Shown: in pieces, positions 41,461 through 50,072 of the stretch | Numbering within the stretch: position 1 is the first letter of the stretch | Layout of the letters: the number at the start of each line of letters is the position of its first letter | The notes under the pieces: model-generated | Seen by the model: only the letters and a program-made list of their open reading frames with translations | What the model was told of the DNA's origin: nothing | Database searches by the model: none | From: Pseudoruegeria sp. SK021 | GTDB taxonomy: Bacteria; Pseudomonadota; Alphaproteobacteria; Rhodobacterales; Rhodobacteraceae | Reading direction: 5' to 3' | Assembly: GCF_002119405.1 (NCBI RefSeq) | Contig: NZ_MTBG01000015.1 | Span: 19,700 to 83,699 of the forward strand | DNA: 64,000 nt | Translations under genes and position numbers: made by a program

Positions 41461-42564
41461 ATGACCCACTCACGCCCGCGCCGCCAACTGACCCGGCGCA
41501 GCCTGCTGCGCAGCACCGCAGCCCTTGGGGCCACTGCGGCCATCCTTCCCAGCAAGATCTGGGCGCAGGAGCCCGAGAAGCCGTCGGAATTGATTGTCCG
41601 TGCATGGGGCGGCAGTTGGGTTGAAAGCTTGAAGGCAGGCGTGTCGGACCCGTTCACCGAAATGACCGGCATCCGCATCCGCCATGACCTGACCGAGGAC
41701 AACGAAATTCAACCCAAGATCTGGGCCGCTGCCGCACAAGGGCGGGTGCCGCCGATCCACATCAACTGGGACACCACCACCAACGCGACCAAATCGGCGC
41801 TGCGCGGTGTGACCGAAGACCTGTCGGATCTGCCCAACCTTGCGAACGCCACAGAGCTTGCCAAGCCGGTCGGTTTTGACGGCTATCCGATGGTCAATAC
41901 TTATGGCTATGTCTATGTGCTGGCCTATCGGCCCGAGGCGTTCCCCGATGGCCCTCCGGCGTCTTGGCGCCACTTGCTCGACCCGAAATTCAAAGGCCGG
42001 ATTGCGCTTTATAATGATGGCATCGGCTTCCATTTCCCGGCTCAGGTCGCCGGGGGCGGCACCTTGGCCGACATTCCAAGCAACATGACCGCTTGCTGGG
42101 ACTTTGTCGAAGAAATGAAGGCGCAAGAGCCGCTTTTGGGCGAAGACCCGGACTTCACCACATGGTTCCAGAATGGCGAAATTGACGCCGCCTGCACCAT
42201 TTCCACCAATGCCCGCGAAGCCCGGATGAACGGCGTCGACATCCAGTGGACGGTGCCCGAAGAGGGCGCGAAATTTGACACTGACGGCATGTGGATCCCC
42301 GTGGGTCTGCCTGAGAACGAGCTGTACTGGGCCAAGCAATATATCAACTTCGCCCTCACGCAGCAGGCCCAGCAGGTATGGCTGGACGGCCTCGGTTTGC
42401 CCGGGGTTGTGCCGGGCCTGACCCCGCCCGCCGATCTGGTGGACGATGCGTCCTATCCGACCCAGCCCGAGGACTTTAAAAATCTGATCCGGATTTCGGG
42501 GCAGATTCAGGTCGAGAACGAAAGCGAATGGTTCTCGAAGTTCAAGGCGATCATGCAGGGCTAA
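41461..42564 (+). CDS. ABC importer substrate-binding protein, PotD-like, Tat-exported
   Basis: 367 aa from the ATG at 41461, preceded by GGAG. A twin-arginine signal LTRRSLLRS and hydrophobic stretch end near SKIWAQ. The mature part starts LIVRAWGGSWVESLKAGVSDPF, as in PotD-like proteins. Ligand unknown. Confidence 0.9.
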   Translation: MTHSRPRRQLTRRSLLRSTAALGATAAILPSKIWAQEPEKPSELIVRAWGGSWVESLKAGVSDPFTEMTGIRIRHDLTEDNEIQPKIWAAAAQGRVPPIHINWDTTTNATKSALRGVTEDLSDLPNLANATELAKPVGFDGYPMVNTYGYVYVLAYRPEAFPDGPPASWRHLLDPKFKGRIALYNDGIGFHFPAQVAGGGTLADIPSNMTACWDFVEEMKAQEPLLGEDPDFTTWFQNGEIDAACTISTNAREARMNGVDIQWTVPEEGAKFDTDGMWIPVGLPENELYWAKQYINFALTQQAQQVWLDGLGLPGVVPGLTPPADLVDDASYPTQPEDFKNLIRISGQIQVENESEWFSKFKAIMQG

Positions 42565-42624
42565 GGCCCGCGCTGGCCGGGACCCGATCTGTGGTCCCGG
42601 CCTTTAGATTACGAAAGACGGCCC

Positions 42625-43569
42625 ATGCGAAAATCGCGCGCCGCCTATCCGGTGGGATGGCGGATAATGGATGGCCTTGAATGGGCTGTGGATCGGCTTT
42701 GGCCACGCACGCTGTCGCGGCTGACGCCGTGGCTGATGGTGCTGCCGGCAATCTTGCTGGTCGGCCTGCTGGTGCTGGGTCTGATCCAGATCGCGGACGC
42801 ATCGCTGCGGACGCTTGATCGGTCGACCTTCCTCATGTCCGACAGTTGGAGCGATGCAAACTATGCCCGCGCCCTGAGCGATCCGGTCTATGCCAAGATC
42901 CTGTGGCGGTCGCTGTCGGGGGCGGTGATTGTGACCGCGATCACGCTATTTTTCGCCTTTCCCTATGCCTATCTGATGGTGCGGACGCCGCGAGCTTGGC
43001 TGCGCAAGCTGCTGTTGATCGCGCTGTTTCTGCCGTTCTTCATTGGGCAGGTGGTGCGTGCCTATGGCTGGCTGATCATCTTGGGCAATCAGGGCATCGT
43101 TAATGACATGCTGGGGCTGGTCGGGGTCGCGCCGTTGCGGTTGCTGTATAACTATCCGGCAGTGGTGTTTGGACTGGTGCAATATATGCTGCCCTTCGCC
43201 GTGCTGATGCTGGCGCCCGCGTTGACCGCCATCCCCGAAGAGACCGAGGCGGCGGCAGGATCGTTGGGGGCAAATTGGGGCCGCACCCTTGTGCATGTGT
43301 TGCTGCCGATGGCCCGGCCGGGGCTGGTCGGGGCGGGCTTGGTGGTGATGACCCTGACCCTGACGGATTTCGCCATGCCGGCGATCTTGGGGGGCGGATC
43401 GCAAGATTTTATCGCCAACGCGATCTATGATCAATTCTTCCGCACCTCAGATCAGGGCTTAGGCTCGGCGCTGGCTTTGATGCTGGTGGGGCTGGGGTCG
43501 TTGATTGTTGGGGCGATCTTTATGCTCTTCGGGGCTGGCACCCTTGCGATGGGAGGGCGCAGCAAATGA
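42625..43569 (+). CDS. ABC importer permease, PotB-like
   Basis: 314 aa with six membrane segments after a 45-residue leader. The EAA loop reads AAGSLGANWGRTLVHVLLP. A start further downstream (MDGLEWAVDR) would shorten the leader. The next permease overlaps its stop by 4 bp. Confidence 0.9.
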   Translation: MRKSRAAYPVGWRIMDGLEWAVDRLWPRTLSRLTPWLMVLPAILLVGLLVLGLIQIADASLRTLDRSTFLMSDSWSDANYARALSDPVYAKILWRSLSGAVIVTAITLFFAFPYAYLMVRTPRAWLRKLLLIALFLPFFIGQVVRAYGWLIILGNQGIVNDMLGLVGVAPLRLLYNYPAVVFGLVQYMLPFAVLMLAPALTAIPEETEAAAGSLGANWGRTLVHVLLPMARPGLVGAGLVVMTLTLTDFAMPAILGGGSQDFIANAIYDQFFRTSDQGLGSALALMLVGLGSLIVGAIFMLFGAGTLAMGGRSK

Positions 43570-44366
43570 CGGCGTCTCGTTCGCAACGGGTGGTGATCTG
43601 GATCTTGGTCGGTCTGGCGCTGGTGGTGCTGTCGGCCCCCACCGTGGTGGTGTTGGGCGCGTCTTTGACCAGCGGCAACATCATTACCTTCCCGCCTGAC
43701 GGCTTGTCACTGAAATGGTACGCGAAATTGGCTCAGGCCGCCGATTTGCGCGATGCGTTTCTGCGCTCGCTCTGGGTGGCGAGCATCTGTACGGCGGTGG
43801 CGCTGCCGGTGGGCACATTGGCGGGCATTGCGCTGGCGAAGTTCCGGCTGCGCTTTGAGAACGCGTTGCAGATCTATTTGCTGCTGCCCTTTACCATCCC
43901 GTTGATCGGCTCGGGCATTGGCCTGATGCTGGTGTTTGGCGAATGGCGGGTGCTGGGGCAGCTTTGGCCTGTCGGCATCGCCTGTGCCGCGATCAACCTG
44001 CCCTTTATGATATGGGCAGTGTCGGCCAGTGCCGGGGCCCTGAATGACGATCTGGAACTGGCCGCGGCCAGTTGCGGAGCCGGGCGGGTTCAAACCTTTG
44101 TGCATGTCACCTTGCCGGCGGTCTTGCCGGGGGTAATTACCGGATCGCTGCTGATGTTTATTCTGGCGCTGAATGAGTTTTTGGTCAGCCTGCTGCTGAC
44201 TGACGCCCGGATCGTCACCTTGCCGGTGCAAATCTATAACTCGATCCGGTCGATTATCACCCCTGATCTTGCCGCTGTGTCGGTGGTGTTCATCGCCTGT
44301 GCCGCTGTGGCCATTGCTGTTCTGGACCGTGTCGTCGGTCTGGACATCTTCCTGAAATCGAAATGA
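43566..44366 (+). CDS. ABC importer permease, PotC-like
   Basis: 266 aa, six membrane segments, EAA loop AAASCGAGRVQTFVHVTLP with a Cys in place of the usual Leu. It is coupled to the previous permease by an ATGA overlap and lies 30 bp before the HisD-like gene. Confidence 0.9.
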   Translation: MTASRSQRVVIWILVGLALVVLSAPTVVVLGASLTSGNIITFPPDGLSLKWYAKLAQAADLRDAFLRSLWVASICTAVALPVGTLAGIALAKFRLRFENALQIYLLLPFTIPLIGSGIGLMLVFGEWRVLGQLWPVGIACAAINLPFMIWAVSASAGALNDDLELAAASCGAGRVQTFVHVTLPAVLPGVITGSLLMFILALNEFLVSLLLTDARIVTLPVQIYNSIRSIITPDLAAVSVVFIACAAVAIAVLDRVVGLDIFLKSK

Positions 44367-44396
44367 CGCGCGCTGCGCAGAAAGGCTCCCACGCCG

Positions 44397-45725
44397 ATGA
44401 CTGAGGTTTCCGTTCACCATCTGGATCAACTTGACGCCGAGGCCTATGCCGCCCTGCTGCGCCGGTCCGAGACCGATCTATCAGGATTTATCGACAAGGT
44501 GAAACCCATCATCGAGGCCGTTCGGACCGAAGGCGATGCGGCCTTGGCCCGCTTCGGGCGTGAGTTTGACGGTGCAACCGGGCTACAGGCCGATGGTCTG
44601 AAAGCGACCGAGGCCGAGTTCGACGCCGCTTTCGATGCCGTGGACGCCGAGGTGATCGAGGCGATCCGGTTTGGCATCGACAATATCCGCACCTTCCATG
44701 ACGAGCAAAAGCCTGAACCGATGTGGCTGCGGGAAATCCGTCCGGGGGCCTATGCGGGCGACCGCTTCACGCCGATCCAGTCGGTGGCGCTGTATGTGCC
44801 GCGCGGCAAGGGCTCGTTCCCGTCGGTGACAATGATGACCTCAGTGCCCGCCGTGGTGGCAGGGGTGCCAAATCTGGCGATTTTCACGCCGCCCAGCCCG
44901 GAAGGCGGGGTGGATGCCGCAACGCTGGTGGCCGCCCGGTTGGCCGGGGTCGAGACCGTTTACAAGGTCGGCGGCGCGCAGGCCGTCGCCGCCGCCGCCT
45001 ATGGCAGCCAGACCATCAAACCGGCGCTGAAAATCGTCGGTCCTGGCAGCCCTTGGGTGGTGGCCGCGAAACGCCTGCTGTCGGGGGTGATTGATCCGGG
45101 GCTTCCCGCCGGTCCGTCCGAGGCGATCATCTTTGCCGATGACAGCGTCGATGGCGGCTTGGCGGCCCTTGATCTGTTGATCGAGGCCGAGCATGGTCCC
45201 GACAGTTCGGCCTATCTGGTGACGCATTCCCAGCGGGTGGCCGACGAAGCCCTCGCGGCGCTGCCCGCGCATTTGGCCCGGATGACCGAGTATCGGGCTG
45301 GGTTTGCACGCACGGTCCTCAGCGGTCGTCATGGCGGCATCATCGTGACCCCGTCGCTTCAGGCCAGCTATGACTTTATCAACGCCTATGCGCCTGAGCA
45401 TCTGGAATTGCTTTCGACCGATCCCTTCGCCCATTTGGGGCAGATCACTGAAGCTGCCGAAATTCTGATGGGTCCATATACACCGGTCACCATCGGCAAT
45501 TTCTGTCTTGGTCCGAACGCAGTTCTGCCGACCAGCCGAGGCGCGCGAACCTTTGGCCCGCTGTCGGTCAGCGATTTCGTCAAACGGTCGTCGATCGGCT
45601 ACGTCACGGCGGGCGCCTATCCGGAACTGGCGCATCAGGCCGGTGTTCTGGCGCGGTATGAAGGCTTTTCCAGTCATGAGAATGCCGTGTCCGACCTGCG
45701 TACCCCTTATCTCACCAAGGGGTAA
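44397..45725 (+). CDS. Histidinol-dehydrogenase-like dehydrogenase (HisD paralogue, not biosynthetic)
   Basis: 442 aa. The catalytic E334-H335 pair (YAPEHLE) is kept, as are zinc-site H266 (IEAEHG) and a C-terminal His in SSHENAV. However, the zinc ligand Gln of HisD is E263, the Asp ligand (GDY motif) is N368 in IGNF, and the substrate His of NHVLPT is Ala. This Q-to-E plus D-to-N exchange argues against histidinol as substrate. HisD paralogues of catabolic clusters include HpsN, which oxidises dihydroxypropanesulfonate. The gene ends an importer operon, consistent with oxidation of an imported diol or amino alcohol. Confidence 0.85.
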   Translation: MTEVSVHHLDQLDAEAYAALLRRSETDLSGFIDKVKPIIEAVRTEGDAALARFGREFDGATGLQADGLKATEAEFDAAFDAVDAEVIEAIRFGIDNIRTFHDEQKPEPMWLREIRPGAYAGDRFTPIQSVALYVPRGKGSFPSVTMMTSVPAVVAGVPNLAIFTPPSPEGGVDAATLVAARLAGVETVYKVGGAQAVAAAAYGSQTIKPALKIVGPGSPWVVAAKRLLSGVIDPGLPAGPSEAIIFADDSVDGGLAALDLLIEAEHGPDSSAYLVTHSQRVADEALAALPAHLARMTEYRAGFARTVLSGRHGGIIVTPSLQASYDFINAYAPEHLELLSTDPFAHLGQITEAAEILMGPYTPVTIGNFCLGPNAVLPTSRGARTFGPLSVSDFVKRSSIGYVTAGAYPELAHQAGVLARYEGFSSHENAVSDLRTPYLTKG

Positions 45726-45804
45726 TGGGGATGCGCCCTGCTGGGCGGCGTTGATCGGGCCGGGGTGACCTAACCCGACACGGCCGCTAAAACCGAGAAT
45801 GCGG

Positions 45805-45830
45805 GGCGGGCCCAATCACGCGGGCCCGCC
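45805..45830. terminator. Bidirectional terminator hairpin
   Basis: A perfect 9-bp stem (GGCGGGCCC / GGGCCCGCC) with an 8-base loop lies between the convergent HisD-like and DUF1684 genes. Confidence 0.7.
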
Positions 45831-45837
45831 GCCGGTC

Positions 45838-46626
45838 CTATGATCGCACGCGCCGCTCGCCCGCTTCAATGCGGACCGGGAACAGGTTTTCGCGCGGTGG
45901 AAGCGGGCAAACCGCGTGTTCGGTGAACGCGCAAGGCGGGTTGGTGGCCCGGTTGAAATCAATCACTACGCTGGTGTCGGTCACGTCCTCGCCGAACACG
46001 AAGCGTGCTTTTGCATAGGTGTCGTCCATGGACGTCAGATCCCGAAAGACAAATTGCGGTCGGTCCGCCGTGCCATAGGTTGGCAACAGCGCCATCTGGC
46101 GACCGGCGAATTCGAACCGCGCCACATGGGTGACCGGCACTTGCGTCGGAATGCCGATGATCGTGTCCAGCGTCAGGTCCATCGGTTCGGGCAGTGGTTC
46201 CCACCGGGCGGTGATGCGCAGGGATGGATTCAGCGGAAAGCTGTCAAACAGATCCTCTGCCGCAGACATATCCGCTGTCATGTCGCGCACACGCAGGGCG
46301 CGCAGATCATTGAGCGCGGTGATCTCCATCAAGAACCGGTCGGCCTGCCAGCTGAACGCGCCAGCATTACGGTCAAGGGTGATCGGCTCACCGTCTACGG
46401 GTTCGAACCGGCCGGTGTCGTCGGGGTTCAGTGTCAGGCGGCCCAAGACCTCGGGTCCGCGATCAAGCTGAATGTCATTCGCCGCCGCCGCACCAATCGA
46501 CAGGGTACCCGGGGTGATCCACCACCGCCCGACCAAGTTCAACCAACCATTGTTTGCGGTCAGCTTGTCCATGCGCGAGGCGTGCCAGTCGTCATGGGCG
46601 CGTTGAAATTCAGGTGTAACGGTCAT
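45838..46626 (-). CDS. DUF1684-family protein
   Basis: 262 aa. It carries the family hallmarks NGWLNLVGRWWI near the N-terminus and VIDFNRATNPPCAFTEHAVCPLPPREN near the C-terminus, with a Cys pair and a conserved Asn-Pro-Pro. No signal peptide. Biochemical function is unknown. The ATG overlaps the upstream ATPase stop by 4 bp, so it is the last gene of the dipeptide-type importer operon and may act on the imported molecule. Confidence 0.88.
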   Translation of the reverse strand: MTVTPEFQRAHDDWHASRMDKLTANNGWLNLVGRWWITPGTLSIGAAAANDIQLDRGPEVLGRLTLNPDDTGRFEPVDGEPITLDRNAGAFSWQADRFLMEITALNDLRALRVRDMTADMSAAEDLFDSFPLNPSLRITARWEPLPEPMDLTLDTIIGIPTQVPVTHVARFEFAGRQMALLPTYGTADRPQFVFRDLTSMDDTYAKARFVFGEDVTDTSVVIDFNRATNPPCAFTEHAVCPLPPRENLFPVRIEAGERRVRS

Positions 46627-47399
46627 CTTGGGTCCTGTGGGTTGGGATGGGCTGGGACCGGCATCCGGGGAATGCTGGCCAGCAGGCTTTGGGTATAGGG
46701 ATGGCTTGGGGCGCGCAAAATCGCCGCCGTCGGCCCGGCTTCGACGATATGGCCGCGATCCAGTACCACCAACTGGTCACAAAGCGCGGCAACCACGCCC
46801 ATATCATGCGAGACAAAGACCATGGTCATAGCCTGCGAGATGTCCTGAAACAGATCGACCACCCGGACACGGGTCGACAGATCCAGCGCGCTGACTGCCT
46901 CATCGGCCAAGACCAGTTCCGGTCGGGCGATGATGGCGCGGGCGATGGCAATGCGTTGGCGCTGCCCGCCAGAGAATTCGTGCGGAAACCGCTCAAGCGT
47001 ATCTGGGGTCAGACCCACCGCTTCGATGGCATCGCGCGCCAGTTGACGATGGTCGCCGGGCAGTTTCAGGGACCGCAGCGGTTCGGTCACAATCCGCAGG
47101 ATCCGGTGCGCCGGGTTCAACGATGAATACGGGTCCTGAAAGACGGCCTGCACCCGCTTGCGATAGCGGCGCATATACCCGGCGTTGCGGGCCTTCAGTT
47201 CTTGGCCATCAAACAGGATGCGGCCTTTTTGGGGGCTGTCGAGGCCCAATAACAGGCGCAGCAGCGTGGATTTTCCCGACCCGCTTTCGCCGACAAGACC
47301 GACATTGGCCCCGCGCGGCACCGAAAAGGAAATATCCTTCAGAACCGGGCGGGCCTTGCCATAGGCGAACTCGACATTTTCCATGGACAGCAAGGTCAT
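46623..47399 (-). CDS. ABC importer ATP-binding protein, DppF/OppF-like
   Basis: 258 aa. Walker A GESGSGKST, Q-loop VFQDPYSSLNP, signature FSGGQRQR and Walker B LVLADEAVSALD are present. The protein ends soon after HPYTQSLLASIP, so it lacks the longer C-terminal iron-sulfur-type extension found in many DppF proteins of about 320 aa. It overlaps its neighbours by 4 bp on both sides. Confidence 0.92.
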   Translation of the reverse strand: MTLLSMENVEFAYGKARPVLKDISFSVPRGANVGLVGESGSGKSTLLRLLLGLDSPQKGRILFDGQELKARNAGYMRRYRKRVQAVFQDPYSSLNPAHRILRIVTEPLRSLKLPGDHRQLARDAIEAVGLTPDTLERFPHEFSGGQRQRIAIARAIIARPELVLADEAVSALDLSTRVRVVDLFQDISQAMTMVFVSHDMGVVAALCDQLVVLDRGHIVEAGPTAAILRAPSHPYTQSLLASIPRMPVPAHPNPQDPR

Positions 47400-48208
47400 G
47401 CTCGGCCCTCCAACGCGGTGTCAAAGCGGCGCGCGGCGTCGACAAGTTTGCGGGTATAGGCATCATCCGGCGCGGTCAGAACTTTGGCGGCAGGTCCGGT
47501 TTCAACCGCCCGGCCATGGCGCATCACCATCACACGTTCGGCCACCTGACCGACCACGGCCAGATCGTGGCTGATGAACAGCAATGCGATGCCCAACTCG
47601 TCCACCAGCGCGGTGATCAATTTCACAATCTCTGCCTGTGTCGTCACATCCAGCGCCGTCGTCGGCTCGTCCGCGATCAGCAGTTGCGGCCGACAGGCCA
47701 AGGCCATGGCGATGGCAACCCGCTGCCGTTGTCCGCCCGACACTTGATGGGGGAAGGCATGGATCAGCCGATCTGGATCGGGCAGGCGCACCTGATCCAA
47801 TAGCAGGCGAACGTCGCGGGCGACGGCGGTACGGCTGGTATCTGCGCCCTCACGTTTCAGGCGGCGCTGGACCGGCAGGGCGATCTGGCGACCCAGCGGC
47901 ATCAGCGGATCGAGGGCGGTTAGGGGTTCTTGAAAGACCGTCGCCACCGCAGGGCCGCGCAAGGCGGCCAACTGTCGTTCGGATGCGCCGACAACCTGTT
48001 GGCCTGCAAGGCTGATCTGCCCCGATGGCCGGATCGCCCGCGGCAGTAAGCCGGTGATCGCAAGGGCGGTCAGGGATTTCCCAGAGCCGCTTTCGCCGAT
48101 GACCCCGAACCGCTCGCCCGGGGCGATGGTAAAGGACAGGTCTTCGACAAGGCTTTTGTCAGCAGTGGCAAGGCACAGCCCGTCTACGCGCAGCAAATCC
48201 GACATCAC
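47396..48208 (-). CDS. ABC importer ATP-binding protein, DppD/OppD-like
   Basis: 270 aa. Walker A GESGSGKSL, Q-loop VFQEPLTALDP, signature VSGGQRQR and Walker B LLIADEPTTALD are intact. Like its partner it is short relative to the usual 320-330 aa. It is 4-bp coupled to the permease upstream and the DppF-like gene downstream. Confidence 0.92.
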   Translation of the reverse strand: MMSDLLRVDGLCLATADKSLVEDLSFTIAPGERFGVIGESGSGKSLTALAITGLLPRAIRPSGQISLAGQQVVGASERQLAALRGPAVATVFQEPLTALDPLMPLGRQIALPVQRRLKREGADTSRTAVARDVRLLLDQVRLPDPDRLIHAFPHQVSGGQRQRVAIAMALACRPQLLIADEPTTALDVTTQAEIVKLITALVDELGIALLFISHDLAVVGQVAERVMVMRHGRAVETGPAAKVLTAPDDAYTRKLVDAARRFDTALEGRA

Positions 48209-49050
48209 GCGCCCCTCTGTGTTGGATCAAACCGGTCGCGCAGCCCGTCGGCCAACAGGTTCACGCCGATCACCAATGTGAACAGCGCCAACCCGGGCAG
48301 GACCGCCCCCCAAGGCGCGGTGTAGACCGTGCTTTGCGCCTCTTGCAGCATCCGTCCCCATGACGCATTCGGCGGCGGTGCGCCCAGACCAAGATAGGAC
48401 AGCGACGCTTCGGCCATCACCGCCAGCCCGAATTGCAGCGCAAGGTTCACCCCCAGAAACGGGGCGATATTCGGCAGGATGTGCCAAAAAACAATCGCGG
48501 GCCAAGAGGTGCCGGACACCCGTGCGGCGGTGATATAATCTTGAGACAAGATCCGTTTGGTCAGGATTCGTGTGACCCGGCCCACCACCGGCGACAGGCC
48601 AATGCCAAGCGCCAGAATGGCGGTGCCGAGCGACGCCTCTTCGCGGGCGGCGACCACCAGCATCGCGATCAGCAAGGTTGGAAAGGCGATCAGGATGTCG
48701 AACAGGGCCGCCAGCGCATCGTCAAAAAAACGGGTCGCAAACGCAGCCAACACCCCGGTCGTGATGCCGATGGCCGCCCCAATGGCGACCGCGCCACTGC
48801 CGACCACCAAGGCAATCCGTGCCCCGATCATTAGCTGGGTGAACAGATCCCGCCCCAGCCGGTCGGTTCCCGCCCAGTGCTGCCAGTTGGGGGCCTCTAG
48901 CCGCCCGCCCGCCATGTCCGACAGTGCGTAGGGGGTCCAGACGAAGGACACGAGCCCCGCCAGAACGATGACGCCGACCAGCACAAATCCCAACCAGTGA
49001 ATGGGGTTTGTCCGGCGGCGGCGCGGGGCTGTGGTGACGGGCGTGCTCAT
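48205..49050 (-). CDS. ABC importer permease, DppC-like
   Basis: 281 aa. An N-terminal membrane segment (WLGFVLVGVIVLAGLVSFVW) and the periplasmic GTDRLGRDLFTQLMIGAR motif are characteristic of DppC/OppC. The EAA loop is YITAARVSGTSWPAIVFWHILPN. It forms the channel with the DppB-like permease, to which it is coupled by 4 bp. Confidence 0.92.
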   Translation of the reverse strand: MSTPVTTAPRRRRTNPIHWLGFVLVGVIVLAGLVSFVWTPYALSDMAGGRLEAPNWQHWAGTDRLGRDLFTQLMIGARIALVVGSGAVAIGAAIGITTGVLAAFATRFFDDALAALFDILIAFPTLLIAMLVVAAREEASLGTAILALGIGLSPVVGRVTRILTKRILSQDYITAARVSGTSWPAIVFWHILPNIAPFLGVNLALQFGLAVMAEASLSYLGLGAPPPNASWGRMLQEAQSTVYTAPWGAVLPGLALFTLVIGVNLLADGLRDRFDPTQRGA

Positions 49051-50003
49051 CGGCGGGCCTCGTGACGCAGGCGGGGGTCCAGCAGGCGCTGGATGATATC
49101 GGCCAGAAACCCGGTGAGCAGGACCAGCAGCGTCGTCACCAGCAGCACGCCTTGGATGTTCGGGTAATCGCGTTGCTGGATGCCCAGCAACAGCATCGAG
49201 CCCATTCCGGGCAGCGAAAACACCTGCTCGACGACAACTGCCCCAAGAAACGTGGTCGACAATTCGATCCCCAAAACCGCCACCACCGGTACGGCCGCGT
49301 TGCGGATGCCGTGCCGGATCAACGCCCCGGTATAGCTGTCACCAAGCGCCCGGGCGGTGCGGATAAAATCGCTGTTCAGCACCTCAAGCATCGAGGCCCG
49401 CACATAGCGCATCAACGAGGCCGACATCACAATGGCGATGGTCAATACCGGCAGAACCATGGACTCGATGGCGCGGCCCGGATCGGCGTAACCGCGCAAC
49501 GGAAAGCCCCCAGACGGCAGCCATCGCAGGTTCAGCGCAAATTCGTAAACCAACAAGATTCCAAGCCAGAACACCGGCACGGCGATGCCGATCTGGGAAA
49601 TAACCGACAGGACCAACCCGGACCAGCGGTCAGATTTGACCGCCGCCAGAATCCCCATCGGCACCGCGATCAGCAGGGCCAGCGCAAAGGCGGTCAGCGC
49701 TAAGGGCAGTGTCACGCTTAGACGGGTGGAAATTTCGTCCAGAACCGAGGCGCGCGAGACAAAGGATTTCCCCAGATCAAAGCGGGCCAGATCCCCCAGA
49801 TAGGTGATGAACTGCACCCCCAAAGGCTGATCCGAGCCGATTTGCGCTTGCGCAGCCGCGATCTGTTCCGGTGTCGCCCCGACCCCCACCAGCGCCCCGG
49901 CCGGGTCGCCGGGCAACAGCCGCAACAGCACAAACAGCACGATGGCCGCGATGAACAGCGACAGCAGCAGGATCACCAGCCGCCGCATCATGTATCCCAA
50001 CAT
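49047..50003 (-). CDS. ABC importer permease, DppB-like
   Basis: 318 aa. The N-terminus MMRRLVILLLSLFIAAIVLFVLLRLLPGDP is the standard DppB/OppB start; the ATG at 49991 with GGGA upstream may be the real one rather than 50003. The EAA loop is FIRTARALGDSYTGALIRHGIRN. It is the first permease gene after the binding protein, 69 bp downstream. Confidence 0.92.
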   Translation of the reverse strand: MLGYMMRRLVILLLSLFIAAIVLFVLLRLLPGDPAGALVGVGATPEQIAAAQAQIGSDQPLGVQFITYLGDLARFDLGKSFVSRASVLDEISTRLSVTLPLALTAFALALLIAVPMGILAAVKSDRWSGLVLSVISQIGIAVPVFWLGILLVYEFALNLRWLPSGGFPLRGYADPGRAIESMVLPVLTIAIVMSASLMRYVRASMLEVLNSDFIRTARALGDSYTGALIRHGIRNAAVPVVAVLGIELSTTFLGAVVVEQVFSLPGMGSMLLLGIQQRDYPNIQGVLLVTTLLVLLTGFLADIIQRLLDPRLRHEARR

Positions 50004-50072
50004 TATGAAGGTCCGTTTCGGTGGAAAGAGTGGGGCCGCGCCGTCAACCTGCGCCGCCCCGGGAAGGCCGGA

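Noticed and set aside
44397..45725. Histidine biosynthesis gene hisD
   Set aside because: Key zinc and substrate residues differ and no other his genes are near; it ends a transport operon.
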